The notes beneath the pieces were generated by a model, which did no database searches, had not been told where the DNA came from, and was given only the letters and a program-made list of their open reading frames with translations. Below, piece after piece: positions 9,189-17,416 of a stretch of DNA of 64,000 nt. Numbering within the stretch: the first letter of the stretch is position 1; every line of letters starts with the position of its first letter. Location: the NCBI RefSeq assembly GCF_011769525.1, contig NZ_CP050440.1, positions 3,535,501 through 3,599,500 of the forward strand, in the 5' to 3' direction. The position numbers and the translations under genes are program-made. This DNA comes from Tolypothrix sp. PCC 7910 (GTDB lineage Bacteria; Cyanobacteriota; Cyanobacteriia; Cyanobacteriales; Nostocaceae).

Positions 9189-12100
9189 CTACAGCCGGAC
9201 GACAGCGATCGCTCCCCCTAATGCGGCGAAAATAGCGGAGACAACTGCTGTGGCAAACAACCACCAAGCTGCTGAAGCTGCGGCTTTGCGGGTTTCTTCG
9301 GCTTGTCGCTGTGCTTGATGCTTGACTTGTTCGAGGCGGCGTTGTGCTTCTTGATGTAAGCGTTCTGCTCGTTGTAAAACGGCGTTGCGCGCTCCTTCAA
9401 TTTGGTCGATAATCCGGTTGGCATCTTCTTCGGAAATATCTTCACGGGAACTGATCAGTGCTACTAAGGTATCGCGGTTGAAGGAAGATAGGCGATCGCG
9501 TAAGGAATCAAATCCTGCTTGGGGATCGTCAAATAATTGGCGAACATCGCGCTTAATACTATCGTAGTTGAGTTCCGGGCGTTCCAAAGAGTTGAGGTAG
9601 TTGCGGATGCGAGCAAACACGCCATCAATCACATCTTGGATACGGCGCTGAATACCCCGTACTTGTTCTACAAATTGTTCTTGCACGGAGACGATATTAT
9701 CTGCAATTCTCGCTGCTTCTTCATCGGTAATATCTTCACGGATTTTCAGCAGAGCGATAATTGTGGAACGGTCAAAATGCGCCAGGCGATCGCTAAAACT
9801 TTCAATCCCCACCCGTGGATCGTGCAATAACAGTTGTAAGTCGCGCTTGATACCTTCAGGGTTGAGTTCTTCTTTACCAGTCTGCCGTAAATACTCTTCT
9901 AAATAAGCTTGGAAGGTTTCTACTCTTTGCTGGGTTCTGGTAGCCAAACGACGCGGCGCACGCACAAAATTGTGAATTGAATGCTGTACGGAATCAATGA
10001 CTTCATTGACTTGTTGTTCGCTCAAGTCTTGACGTTGACTGAGTAATTTCACTAGGGTATCTCTGTCTACCTGGGACAAGCGACGGCGGAGTGCTAAGGC
10101 TCCTTCTTTGGGATTTTCAAACAGTCTATTTAAATCGCGTTGAATACCTTCAGGATTGAGTTCGCTTTTGCCAGTATTACGCAAGTAATCAGCAATAGTA
10201 GTGCTAACAGAGTCGTATTGCTCTTTGGCTTTATCTGCTACAGCTTGGGGTGCGTGACGGATACTATGCCATGAATGTTCTACAGTATCAATGATTTGAT
10301 TTGCTTGGTCTTGGCTGATATCTTGGCGCTGACTCAACAGTTGTACTAAGGTATCGCGGTCAAAACGAGATAAGCGTGCCCTAATTGCAGCCACACCCCC
10401 TTGCGGATCTTCCAGCAATCTCTTGAGATCGGCTCGAATTGCATCGGGGTTGAGTTCGCCTTTGCCAGTATTACGCAGATATGATTCTAAATTCAGCCAT
10501 AGGGTTTCTGCTTGATATTTTGCTTGATCTGCTAACCCCTTAGATTCGATTAACACGCGATCGCGTTGTTTTTCTAAATCTTCTAGAATCCCGTTGAGTT
10601 CGTATGGCTGAATGTCGTTGCGTTGATAAAGTATTTGCTCCATTTGTTGGCGATCAATCGCAGCTAATCGCCGTGAAAGGGTTTCATAATCTGCATCCGG
10701 ATCTGACAACAGGGGTTTAAAATCTCGTTCAATACCTTCAGAGGTTAAATCAGCTTTACTAGTAACGAGTAGGTAGCTTGATACTCGACGTTGCAAGTCT
10801 TCTACTATCTCTCTTTCTTCAACAGCAGTCACAGTTATCAATACTTCTCGGCGGACAGCTTCTAGCTGATCGGCAATGCGCTGAATTTGTCCTTGAGTAA
10901 GCAGTCCCCTCCGTTGCAAGATGTTAGCAAAATCATTGCGAGAAAGCCGCTCTAATTCTCGTCGTACAACTCCAGGATCGGCGGCTGGATCGTAGATCAC
11001 ATCACGAAATTCTTGGGCAATTCTTTCGCGGCTAAGTTGCCAAGCATAAGTGTTATACAGATAGTTTTCGATATCAGCCCGAATAGGACTGTAGGGTTGA
11101 GAAGCTGCGGGTAAACCTAGCTTATCGGCTTGTTCGCTAATTTTATCTTTAGCGGTGGATAGGGATTGCCAAATTTTTTCTACATCTAAATCTGATAAGT
11201 CTGTTCTGCCCAAAACAATACCCGTCAAAGCCGAAAGTCCTTGCTGGAGTGTGCTCTGGATTGGCCCAGGGGTGGCTTTTTGGTCAGCTACTTTAGCGTC
11301 ACGAGTTTCTGCAATTAATCTTTCTAATTTGGCATTGAGTTCATCTGTTTTGGTTTGCCCTGGCGGTAAGGATTTCAGATAATCAACTAACTCTCCAAGG
11401 CGGTCTTGGGCTGGTGCTTGCTGACTAACTACCTGCTGCCAGAGTTTATATAATGTGTCTGAGATGCGTTTGACATCGCGTTTAGATAGGTCTGTACGGC
11501 TGCTGACTAAATCAATAAACTTTTGGCGGTCAATGTTGCGGAGGTCGGGACTACCTGCGATCGCTTGGAATTGGGGGTCTTTCAGTAAGTTTTCAAACTC
11601 ATTGCGGATTTTGCCTAGATCCAACTCTGGCGGACGCAACTTGTCTAAGTAATCCTCTACATTTTCCCGAATGCTTGTGGGGTCGATTCCGCTTCCTAGT
11701 TCGCGGCGCATGGCGGCGGCGGCGGCTTCGGCTGTGGCTACAACTTGGTTATTCACAGCTTTTGCGCCTAATGCAGCTGTAGCTGTCCCCATAATTGCTT
11801 GAAAGCCAGAGGTTGCTGTATTAACTACTGAGCCAATTAATGAACCGACTGTAGTGGAACTTACCCACATCAGTAATAAGAAGTAGGCTCCCCAAATTAC
11901 TAACCCCAGAGTTGCACCCAATCCTGGATCTAACACCAGAAGACTGAGTTTAACTGCTAAGTAACTAGCAATTAATAGAGCGATCGTCACCGTGACTAAA
12001 GTCCAAATCCCTACAGCAGTACCAATTTTACGAATTGTACCGCCCAAACTTCCTGCTTCTTCGCTATGGGAATCGGAGTCAGATGAATGACCTATGTAGG

Positions 12101-12311
12101 AAATCCCGGCTGCTAGGGAGAGATTTGTTAATACTAATTGGAAAGCAAAGGCTAGAATCACGCCGGAAATTAAGGCAATAAAAAAGCGTGGCCCAGAAGT
12201 GAGAACCGATGCTTGTGCTGGTGAAATATCTGAGGTGGGGTTAACTGGAATCTGTGCCACCCTAAAAAGTGACTGGTAGAGTCCCAGGATAATTTCTGTA
12301 GTTTGAAACAT
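9189..12311 (-). CDS. Large membrane protein with seven ~75-residue repeats
   Basis: A 1040-residue protein. The N-terminus has about three membrane segments (~40-72, 97-128, 129-165), followed by a long helical region and one C-terminal membrane helix (~1014-1036). Between them are seven copies of a ~75-residue unit. Each runs: a YLxxTGKxELNPxxI segment, an R-D-L-x-x-L-L-x-D-P segment, then R-L-x-x-F-D-R-D-T-L-V-x-L-L-S-x-R-x-D-I-S and a final helix. The last four copies are most alike. The unit looks all-helical, so a long cytoplasmic or periplasmic rod is likely. I do not recognise a known enzyme; four membrane segments do not fit a transporter such as MFS. It has its own terminator and is divergent from the HLIP array. 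Confidence 0.85.
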   Translation of the reverse strand: MFQTTEIILGLYQSLFRVAQIPVNPTSDISPAQASVLTSGPRFFIALISGVILAFAFQLVLTNLSLAAGISYIGHSSDSDSHSEEAGSLGGTIRKIGTAVGIWTLVTVTIALLIASYLAVKLSLLVLDPGLGATLGLVIWGAYFLLLMWVSSTTVGSLIGSVVNTATSGFQAIMGTATAALGAKAVNNQVVATAEAAAAAMRRELGSGIDPTSIRENVEDYLDKLRPPELDLGKIRNEFENLLKDPQFQAIAGSPDLRNIDRQKFIDLVSSRTDLSKRDVKRISDTLYKLWQQVVSQQAPAQDRLGELVDYLKSLPPGQTKTDELNAKLERLIAETRDAKVADQKATPGPIQSTLQQGLSALTGIVLGRTDLSDLDVEKIWQSLSTAKDKISEQADKLGLPAASQPYSPIRADIENYLYNTYAWQLSRERIAQEFRDVIYDPAADPGVVRRELERLSRNDFANILQRRGLLTQGQIQRIADQLEAVRREVLITVTAVEEREIVEDLQRRVSSYLLVTSKADLTSEGIERDFKPLLSDPDADYETLSRRLAAIDRQQMEQILYQRNDIQPYELNGILEDLEKQRDRVLIESKGLADQAKYQAETLWLNLESYLRNTGKGELNPDAIRADLKRLLEDPQGGVAAIRARLSRFDRDTLVQLLSQRQDISQDQANQIIDTVEHSWHSIRHAPQAVADKAKEQYDSVSTTIADYLRNTGKSELNPEGIQRDLNRLFENPKEGALALRRRLSQVDRDTLVKLLSQRQDLSEQQVNEVIDSVQHSIHNFVRAPRRLATRTQQRVETFQAYLEEYLRQTGKEELNPEGIKRDLQLLLHDPRVGIESFSDRLAHFDRSTIIALLKIREDITDEEAARIADNIVSVQEQFVEQVRGIQRRIQDVIDGVFARIRNYLNSLERPELNYDSIKRDVRQLFDDPQAGFDSLRDRLSSFNRDTLVALISSREDISEEDANRIIDQIEGARNAVLQRAERLHQEAQRRLEQVKHQAQRQAEETRKAAASAAWWLFATAVVSAIFAALGGAIAVVRL

Positions 12312-12841
12312 TGTATTTCCTTTCTCTAAGCTTAAATTTGGGAAAATTAAGGATTACGTTTGCAGAAACTCTGTATTTATGGCGATACCTAACTCTTGTA
12401 AGTCTCAGAATCGTGGAATTTGGGTATGAAGAGCATCTCTCCACAGTTTGAACAACATATCTAGCGCTAGATAGAAATTTCACTAGCCAAAGGGAAAATA
12501 TTCGTTAGATAGGTTGCAAAAATTCGGATTTATTACTAGTTAAGGCAGATAGATGGCTATATTCAAGAATATTTTTTTATATACCTTGATTGTGCAAGGA
12601 AATTATTTATTGATGGGTATCTCAGCTAAAGTAAATTCTCACAATATAAACTTGTTTATGTTGTCTGCGTTACATTTATTTACAATTAGTTTTTTATCAC
12701 CATCTTAAGGTGGATATCTGAGATGCGATCGCTGTTAAAGCTTCATCCATAAGAAGTGCCTATTGTTTGTACCTACAGACAGAAAGCAATTTGTTTTTAA
12801 ATCGTTACATTTAAGTTATGAAACAAATTGTTAAGGGAAAA
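12312..12841. other. Divergent regulatory region between repeat protein and HLIP array
   Basis: These 530 bases separate two divergent transcription units. They contain a perfect HLR1-type direct repeat (12669-12686) and a near-palindrome with arms CCAYCTT (12700-12713). A lone HLR1-like half site GTTACATT lies at 12804-12811, about 30 bp before the first HLIP start codon. A possible but weak -10 (GATATC-like) sits near 12714. No gene is visible. Confidence 0.6.
12669..12686 (+). promoter_or_regulatory. HLR1 element (RpaB box) upstream of the HLIP array
   Basis: GTTACATT, two spacer bases, then TTTACAAT. This matches at every position the published HLR1 consensus of two (G/T)TTACA(T/A)(T/A) repeats separated by two bases, the binding site of the response regulator RpaB in cyanobacterial high-light genes including hli genes. 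It lies 156 bp before the first HLIP start codon. The distance to the weak -10 near 12714 would place it around -50, an activating position, but that start site is inferred. Confidence 0.75.
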
Positions 12842-13045
12842 ATGGAAACTCGTTCTTCCACTGATTTACCAACAATTTCTACAGAATACAACGGCATAGA
12901 TCGTAATGCTTTTGTATTCGCCTGGACTCCACAAGCTTAACTGTGGAATGGTCGTTTAGCAGCTATTGGATTTTTAGCTTATTTACTTTGGGATTTAGCA
13001 GGTTATAGCGTTGTTCGCGACGTATTACACCTAATTAGTTACTAA
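12842..13045 (+). pseudogene. HLIP copy 1 with in-frame stop at the chlorophyll-binding Glu
   Basis: This first member of the array has exactly the 204-base length of the three intact copies and aligns without gaps, but codon 33 (12938-12940) is TAA where the others have GAA or GAG-type Glu codons. That Glu begins the ExxNxR motif (ELWNGR) that binds chlorophyll. Before the stop, 32 residues are readable; after it, the frame stays open and conserved to the normal end. It also carries private changes such as TIS for PVA near residue 11 and FVFAW for FLFGW. It has a good AAGGGA Shine-Dalgarno. It could be a pseudogene, a read-through gene or a sequencing error. Confidence 0.8.
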
Positions 13046-13084
13046 AGATTAAAGACACAAAAAAACGCGCATTGGAGTAAAAAA

Positions 13085-13288
13085 ATGGCAACTCGCTCTT
13101 CCACTGATTTACCACCTGTCGCTACAGAATACAACGGCGTAGATCGCAATGCTTTTCTGTTTGGGTGGACTCCCCAAGCAGAACTTTGGAATGGTCGTTT
13201 AGCAGCTATTGGGTTTTTAGCTTATCTACTTTGGGATTTAGCAGGTTATAGCGTTCTTCGCGACGTATTACACCTGATTGGTTACTAA
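13085..13288 (+). CDS. High-light-inducible protein (HLIP/Scp), array copy 2
   Basis: A 67-residue one-helix chlorophyll-binding protein. It has the HLIP core: FGWTPQAELWNGRLAAIGF, with Glu33, Asn36 and Arg38 in the ExxNxR pigment-binding motif, followed by a hydrophobic helix to about residue 56. HLIPs dimerise in the thylakoid membrane, bind chlorophyll a and carotenoid, and protect photosystem II assembly by quenching. The start is preceded by TTGGAG. It is separated from copy 1 by 39 bases and copy 3 by 42, with very similar spacers, so the array arose by tandem duplication and is probably one transcript. Confidence 0.93.
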   Translation: MATRSSTDLPPVATEYNGVDRNAFLFGWTPQAELWNGRLAAIGFLAYLLWDLAGYSVLRDVLHLIGY

Positions 13289-13330
13289 AGATTAGACACA
13301 AATAAAAACGCGTAATTTTGGAGTAAAAAA

Positions 13331-13534
13331 ATGGAAACTCGTCCTTCTACTGATTTACCACCTGTTGCTACAGAATATAACGGCGTAGATCGTAATGCTT
13401 TTCTGTTTGGTTGGACACCACAAGCGGAATTGTGGAATGGTCGTTTAGCAGCTATTGGTTTCTTGGCTTATTTACTTTGGGATTTAGCTGGCTACAGCGT
13501 TCTTCGCGACGTATTACACCTGGTTGGTTACTAA
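13331..13534 (+). CDS. High-light-inducible protein (HLIP/Scp), array copy 3
   Basis: A 67-residue HLIP differing from copy 2 at only three residues by eye (MET for MAT, RP for RS, and LV for LI near the C-terminus). The ExxNxR chlorophyll-binding motif at 33-38 and the single thylakoid helix are intact. The Shine-Dalgarno is again TTGGAG, placed 8 bases upstream. The near-identical sequence implies recent duplication or gene conversion within the array. Confidence 0.93.
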   Translation: METRPSTDLPPVATEYNGVDRNAFLFGWTPQAELWNGRLAAIGFLAYLLWDLAGYSVLRDVLHLVGY

Positions 13535-13573
13535 AGATTAAATACAAAAAACGTGTAATTTGGGAGTAAAAAA

Positions 13574-13777
13574 ATGACAAATCGTTCTTCTACTGATTTA
13601 CCACCTGTTGCTACAGAATATAACGGCGTAGATCGTAATGCTTTTTTGTTCGGTTGGACACCACAAGCTGAACTTTGGAATGGTCGTTTAGCAGCTATTG
13701 GTTTCTTGGCTTATTTACTTTGGGATTTAGCTGGCTACAGCGTCCTGCGTGATGTATTACGCATCGTTGGCTATTAG
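13574..13777 (+). CDS. High-light-inducible protein (HLIP/Scp), array copy 4
   Basis: The last member of the array, 67 residues, differing from the other intact copies at the second and third residues (MTN) and near the C-terminus (VLRIVGY instead of VLHLIGY). The pigment-binding ELWNGR motif is intact. It is followed after 25 bases by a strong intrinsic terminator, which fits a polycistronic message covering all copies. Confidence 0.93.
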   Translation: MTNRSSTDLPPVATEYNGVDRNAFLFGWTPQAELWNGRLAAIGFLAYLLWDLAGYSVLRDVLRIVGY

Positions 13778-13802
13778 ATTATAGCCAATTAGTAGAAAAT
13801 TA

Positions 13803-13840
13803 AAATTCCCGATTTCTATTTTAGAAATCGGGAATTTTTT
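13803..13840 (+). terminator. Rho-independent terminator of the HLIP array
   Basis: A 16-base perfect stem (13803-13818 with 13822-13837) and 3-base loop, ending in a run of T. It lies 25 bp past the last HLIP stop codon. Because the stem begins with A residues, it may also serve the convergent gene ending at 13867. Confidence 0.9.
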
Positions 13841-13866
13841 CATATCAAAATTTATTTATCTAGAAA

Positions 13867-14574
13867 TTAACGACTACCTAAAATTTCAGAGATTGCCGAT
13901 ACAATATCAAGATAGAAATTGCCACCTACTGCGCGAAATAATTCAAATTTAGAGCCAGGCGAACCAAAAAATGGTCTTAAAAACCAGCCTAATTGCACAC
14001 CTACAAAGCCATATAAAAATAGCCAGGATCGTAATATAGTGGTGCGAGTTTTTTTGCCAACTTCATCTTGTTGCGAAAGCAACTGCATTCCTTCGTATAG
14101 GAATTTCACACCGAATATACCTGTAATACCAAAAATTAACACATTCAACAGTTTAAAAAATTGGTAAGAATTAGGCGCAGTGATCATAAAAAATAGCGTC
14201 ACTGGTGCCAAGCTGAATAAAAGCACGCTGATTACAGATACAGCAGTGAGCAAAACGACAAAATGCTGTTGAATAGTGCTACGGGAACCAAATAAAACAT
14301 TAAAAAAGAATAGAGTCGGGAAACAAATAATTAGCGTTAGCAAATAAAAAGCTGGGAGTTTGATAGCACCAGATAATGCTTGTCCCCAACTATGGGATGC
14401 ACCGATAATTGCACCATAGATAGCAAAACAAATGGAACTGGAAACAAAGAGTGCGCTGATTTTACTTTGTAATCTTATTCCCTGGCTAATTTCTTCTAAA
14501 AAACCCTGGCGATCGCGTAGTAAACTGATGAGAATGTTAAACTGTTTATTTTTGTAAGAAGGCTTATCAAGCAT
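13867..14574 (-). CDS. Five-helix membrane protein, copy A of a tandem pair
   Basis: A 235-residue integral membrane protein with a hydrophilic N-terminus (~35 residues, containing LLRDRQGFLEEISQGIRL) and five hydrophobic segments (~39-63, 69-96, 104-131, 139-163, 181-200). It is clearly related to the next gene upstream on the same strand, 94 bp away. I recall cyanobacterial relatives carrying the product name actin-binding WH2 domain protein, but nothing I see supports actin binding. No catalytic motif is evident. Function unknown; the position next to the HLIP array is suggestive only. Confidence 0.8.
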   Translation of the reverse strand: MLDKPSYKNKQFNILISLLRDRQGFLEEISQGIRLQSKISALFVSSSICFAIYGAIIGASHSWGQALSGAIKLPAFYLLTLIICFPTLFFFNVLFGSRSTIQQHFVVLLTAVSVISVLLFSLAPVTLFFMITAPNSYQFFKLLNVLIFGITGIFGVKFLYEGMQLLSQQDEVGKKTRTTILRSWLFLYGFVGVQLGWFLRPFFGSPGSKFELFRAVGGNFYLDIVSAISEILGSR

Positions 14575-14668
14575 AGTGGTGTAGTAAATTAATTAACAAT
14601 TAATTAGAAATGGCACCCTGCATAAAAAAGCTTGTCAATTACATCTGATTTTTATTACTCAGATTAAG

Positions 14669-15373
14669 TTAACGTAATCCTAAGAGGTAGCCAATAGCTT
14701 GCAGCACACTTAGATAAAAACTACCTTCTCTATCTCTAAATAGTTGGAATATAGAACCAGGCGTACCAAAAAATGGTCTGAGAGTCCATCCCAGTTGGCT
14801 ACCTACAAAAGCATAGAGAAACAACCAAGATAGGATAATTTTGCGGCGTGTATTGCTACCTTCATTGTCTTGTTCTAAAACTACACTTGTGGCTTGATAT
14901 AGAGAGGAAATACCAATAAATCCTGTAAAGCTAAATATTAGAACATTGAGCAGAATTAAAAATTGATAGTTATTAGTAGTGATTAAGAAGAATAGTGTAA
15001 TAGGTGCAAAGCTAAATAATAACACGCTAGTTACTGAAACCGCTGTTAATACTAGTGCAAAATGCTGCCCAAAAGTCCGCTTGGAACCAAAGATAATATT
15101 AGAAAAATAAAGGGTGGGTAGGCAAATTAGCAGGGTAATTAAATAGAGTGCAGGTAGCTTTACAGCAGAAGATAAAGCTTGCATCCAGCTATGATATGCG
15201 CCAATAATACCGCCGTAAATAGACAAAAATAGAGAACTACAAACCAACAGAGATATTATTTTACTTGGTAATCTTATACCTTGAGTAATTTCTTCTAAAA
15301 AAGCTTGGCGATCGCGCAGTAAGCCAATCAGTACTGCAAAGTATTTGATCCCCGAAGATTGCCGTTCAATCAT
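14669..15373 (-). CDS. Five-helix membrane protein, copy B of a tandem pair
   Basis: A 234-residue paralogue of the neighbouring gene, sharing the N-terminal LLRDRQAFLEEITQGIRL block and the same five hydrophobic segments; well over half the residues match by eye. The blocks SSAVKLPALYLITLLICLP and FSFAPITLFFLIT are conserved between the copies. The start has a strong Shine-Dalgarno GAGGAG inside the sequence GTGTGAGGAG, listed separately. This copy is transcribed first and the pair is probably co-transcribed. Function unknown. Confidence 0.8.
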   Translation of the reverse strand: MIERQSSGIKYFAVLIGLLRDRQAFLEEITQGIRLPSKIISLLVCSSLFLSIYGGIIGAYHSWMQALSSAVKLPALYLITLLICLPTLYFSNIIFGSKRTFGQHFALVLTAVSVTSVLLFSFAPITLFFLITTNNYQFLILLNVLIFSFTGFIGISSLYQATSVVLEQDNEGSNTRRKIILSWLFLYAFVGSQLGWTLRPFFGTPGSIFQLFRDREGSFYLSVLQAIGYLLGLR

Positions 15374-15378
15374 CTTAG

Positions 15379-15388
15379 CTCCTCACAC
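15379..15388 (-). promoter_or_regulatory. Strong Shine-Dalgarno, possibly a Yfr1 sRNA target site
   Basis: On the minus strand GTGTGAGGAG ends five bases before the ATG at 15373. It is a strong ribosome site. It is also exactly complementary over ten bases to the conserved unpaired core of the cyanobacterial small RNA Yfr1 (ACUCCUCACAC), whose known targets carry such a sequence at the ribosome site. The complementarity is read directly; regulation is inference. Confidence 0.4.
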
Positions 15389-15495
15389 AAGTTTTTTATC
15401 CGGATGCTATTGAATATCGCCTCTTGTTTGGACTTTCAAGAGTCAAAAGTCCAAAATAAAAAAGTTGCAGGAAAAAGTTTTGACTCTTGACATTT

Positions 15496-15523
15496 GTACA
15501 GACGCGATTAATCGCGTCTCTGC
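15496..15523. repeat. Dispersed palindrome, GACGCGAT/ATCGCGTC family
   Basis: An imperfect inverted repeat with core arms GACGCGAT/ATCGCGTC around TA. The same element, in a more perfect form, is at 18544-18571, so this is a dispersed palindromic repeat rather than a gene-specific terminator. Confidence 0.7.
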
Positions 15524-15574
15524 AACTCTTCTGAAAGATATTGATGATGCATCACAGCTATAATTTTTATTAAC

Positions 15575-17119
15575 TTATTCATCTGCATAATCGCTACCAG
15601 AACCGAACTGCCAAGCATCAAATAAACGATGCCAATAATATTGTTGTTGGTTTGGTAAATACTTAACTAATGTTTCTAACATTGGACTTAGCCAAAATAA
15701 GGCAGTATAAATACTTAAATTTACATAATGCAATATCCAATCTAGTAAATTTATCAAACCTACTTGAGGAATTATTTTGGCAATTAATCCCGGATTTGCC
15801 AAACCTGTTTTTACAAGTGTTTGCGTTAATGCAGGAAACTGTACTATATCTTGTAGAAATGGTTTGAGTACTTTAGTTCCTAAATTTTGCATTTCTTGAA
15901 AAACAACGGCAAGCAATTGGTTAATTTGCTCTGGTGAAATATTTTGATTTATGCCCACACTCATGGCTTTTTGAAACAACCAAGTAACAGCTAAACTCGG
16001 CTGATAAGGTTGTAGTAAAGCTAGCGCGGTTGTAGATAATTGTTCGGTTTGCAGTGCTTCTTGAATACCAAAAGTTAACCGCTTGAGGTGTCGTACCATT
16101 GCACCAAAACCACCGAAACTTAAAGGTGATTGACTTCCGCTACTATCTCCGACTGGCAAAATACGATTCCAAGGGGTTTTGAGGGGACTTTGGCGATAGG
16201 TAGGAAAGAAACCAAACAGTGCCCGTTTAAATTTTAACTGGTTCAATTCCACACCCTGATATTGTGGTAGAAGGCGCAAATATTCCTCAAATAAAGCTTC
16301 TAAACCTAAGCGTTGTGGGTGTGCATCCATGTATGTAAACAAGTAGGTTGTTCTACCATCCTTCGCTGGGAAAGCTTCCCAAAAGTACTGACATTGATTT
16401 TGCAAGGATGTAAAAGATAACAACAAGTCCCCACTGTAATTTTCCGGAAATCCTTGGGCACAACTTCCCACTACTAAGCATAGTGCATCAGGTTTTTGGC
16501 CTTGACGCGCTTGTTGAGCGATGGGAGAGAGGTGTCCCATTGCATCAATCAATAACCGTGTTTTTAGCTGGTTGTTTACCATCACCCCATTAGGATGAAC
16601 TACAGCTTCGCTTAGGGGTGTGTTTTCCCATAACGCGCCACCAGCAGCTAAAAATCGCGTTTTTAATGTTGCTAAGAGATAGATTGGATCGACACCAATA
16701 TTGAGAACATCTTCTACCCATACCTCTGTACCGCCTTGAAAGCTAACACGGGCTGGGTTATATTCAGTTGCGATCGCTTGCTCTAATTCTGCATTGGTAA
16801 GTAAATTTAATTCCAAAAATACTTCTAACTCTTTGCGCGAAATATTCCATTCTTGTTCTCTACCACGCAAAATCCCCCGTTCAATTAATCCAACCTTGAG
16901 TCCTTGTACTGCTAAGGCGCATCCGATTAAAATCCCTAGGGTTCCACCGCAAATAATTACATCCCAGTCCACAGTATCTAATAGTTGAGAGTTTTCTTTT
17001 ACTACCATTGGGATTGGTGCTTGATCTGCCCTTAATGATGCTAAAGTGCGATCGGCACGACGTAAACCTTCCATGACATTGCCTGGGAGTTGAGAGAGAA
17101 TATCTTCGGTGATGCTCAT
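15575..17119 (-). CDS. cruP: Lycopene cyclase paralogue CruP (FAD-dependent)
   Basis: A 514-residue flavoprotein. A Rossmann FAD-binding motif lies at ~54-82 (DVIICGGTLGILIGCALAVQ, ending in an acidic LIER). The mid-region ILPVGDSSGSQSPLSFGGFG is the second FAD-contacting motif of the lycopene cyclase/geranylgeranyl reductase superfamily. Length and these blocks fit the CruP branch rather than the longer CruA. CruP relatives act in carotenoid metabolism; the plant form has been linked to limiting beta-carotene epoxide under stress, and cyclase activity of the cyanobacterial form is debated. It appears monocistronic. Its position near the HLIP array hints at a shared photoprotective role, an inference only. 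Confidence 0.85.
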   Translation of the reverse strand: MSITEDILSQLPGNVMEGLRRADRTLASLRADQAPIPMVVKENSQLLDTVDWDVIICGGTLGILIGCALAVQGLKVGLIERGILRGREQEWNISRKELEVFLELNLLTNAELEQAIATEYNPARVSFQGGTEVWVEDVLNIGVDPIYLLATLKTRFLAAGGALWENTPLSEAVVHPNGVMVNNQLKTRLLIDAMGHLSPIAQQARQGQKPDALCLVVGSCAQGFPENYSGDLLLSFTSLQNQCQYFWEAFPAKDGRTTYLFTYMDAHPQRLGLEALFEEYLRLLPQYQGVELNQLKFKRALFGFFPTYRQSPLKTPWNRILPVGDSSGSQSPLSFGGFGAMVRHLKRLTFGIQEALQTEQLSTTALALLQPYQPSLAVTWLFQKAMSVGINQNISPEQINQLLAVVFQEMQNLGTKVLKPFLQDIVQFPALTQTLVKTGLANPGLIAKIIPQVGLINLLDWILHYVNLSIYTALFWLSPMLETLVKYLPNQQQYYWHRLFDAWQFGSGSDYADE

Positions 17120-17123
17120 ACCA

Positions 17124-17155
17124 TTTTGGATTTTAGATTTTGGATTTTAGATTGG
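17124..17155. repeat. Short tandem repeat upstream of cruP
   Basis: Two copies of a 14-base unit TTTTGGATTTTAGA followed by TT, just before the cruP start. It belongs to the family of heptamer-like intergenic repeats scattered over this window. The remaining bases to 17416 show no gene. Confidence 0.7.
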
Positions 17156-17416
17156 AAATTACTGTCTATGTCAGGATTCTGTTAATCCATAATCATTGTG
17201 CTGACTTGGCTAGGAATTAGGCAACTAGCGCTGACTATGCAAACAGGCGATCGCCTAGAATCAGCATGACTTCCGTAAAATTATGTAACTGTTATCTGGC
17301 GTAACTTAGTATATCTTTGTACTCTTTTGGGAAAGTATGGGGTATAACGTATCTGGACAAATACTAACTAAGTATTTTCTTGCATATAGTTAGAAAAAAA
17401 TAAACAGATACAACGT

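Noticed and set aside
9189-12311. Large repeat protein as a major-facilitator transporter
   Set aside because: Only about four membrane segments are present; most of the chain is soluble helical repeats.
15371-15400. Yfr1 sRNA gene on the plus strand, because CTCCTCACAC is present
   Set aside because: The flanking hairpins of Yfr1 are absent; the sequence is simply the complement of a minus-strand ribosome site.
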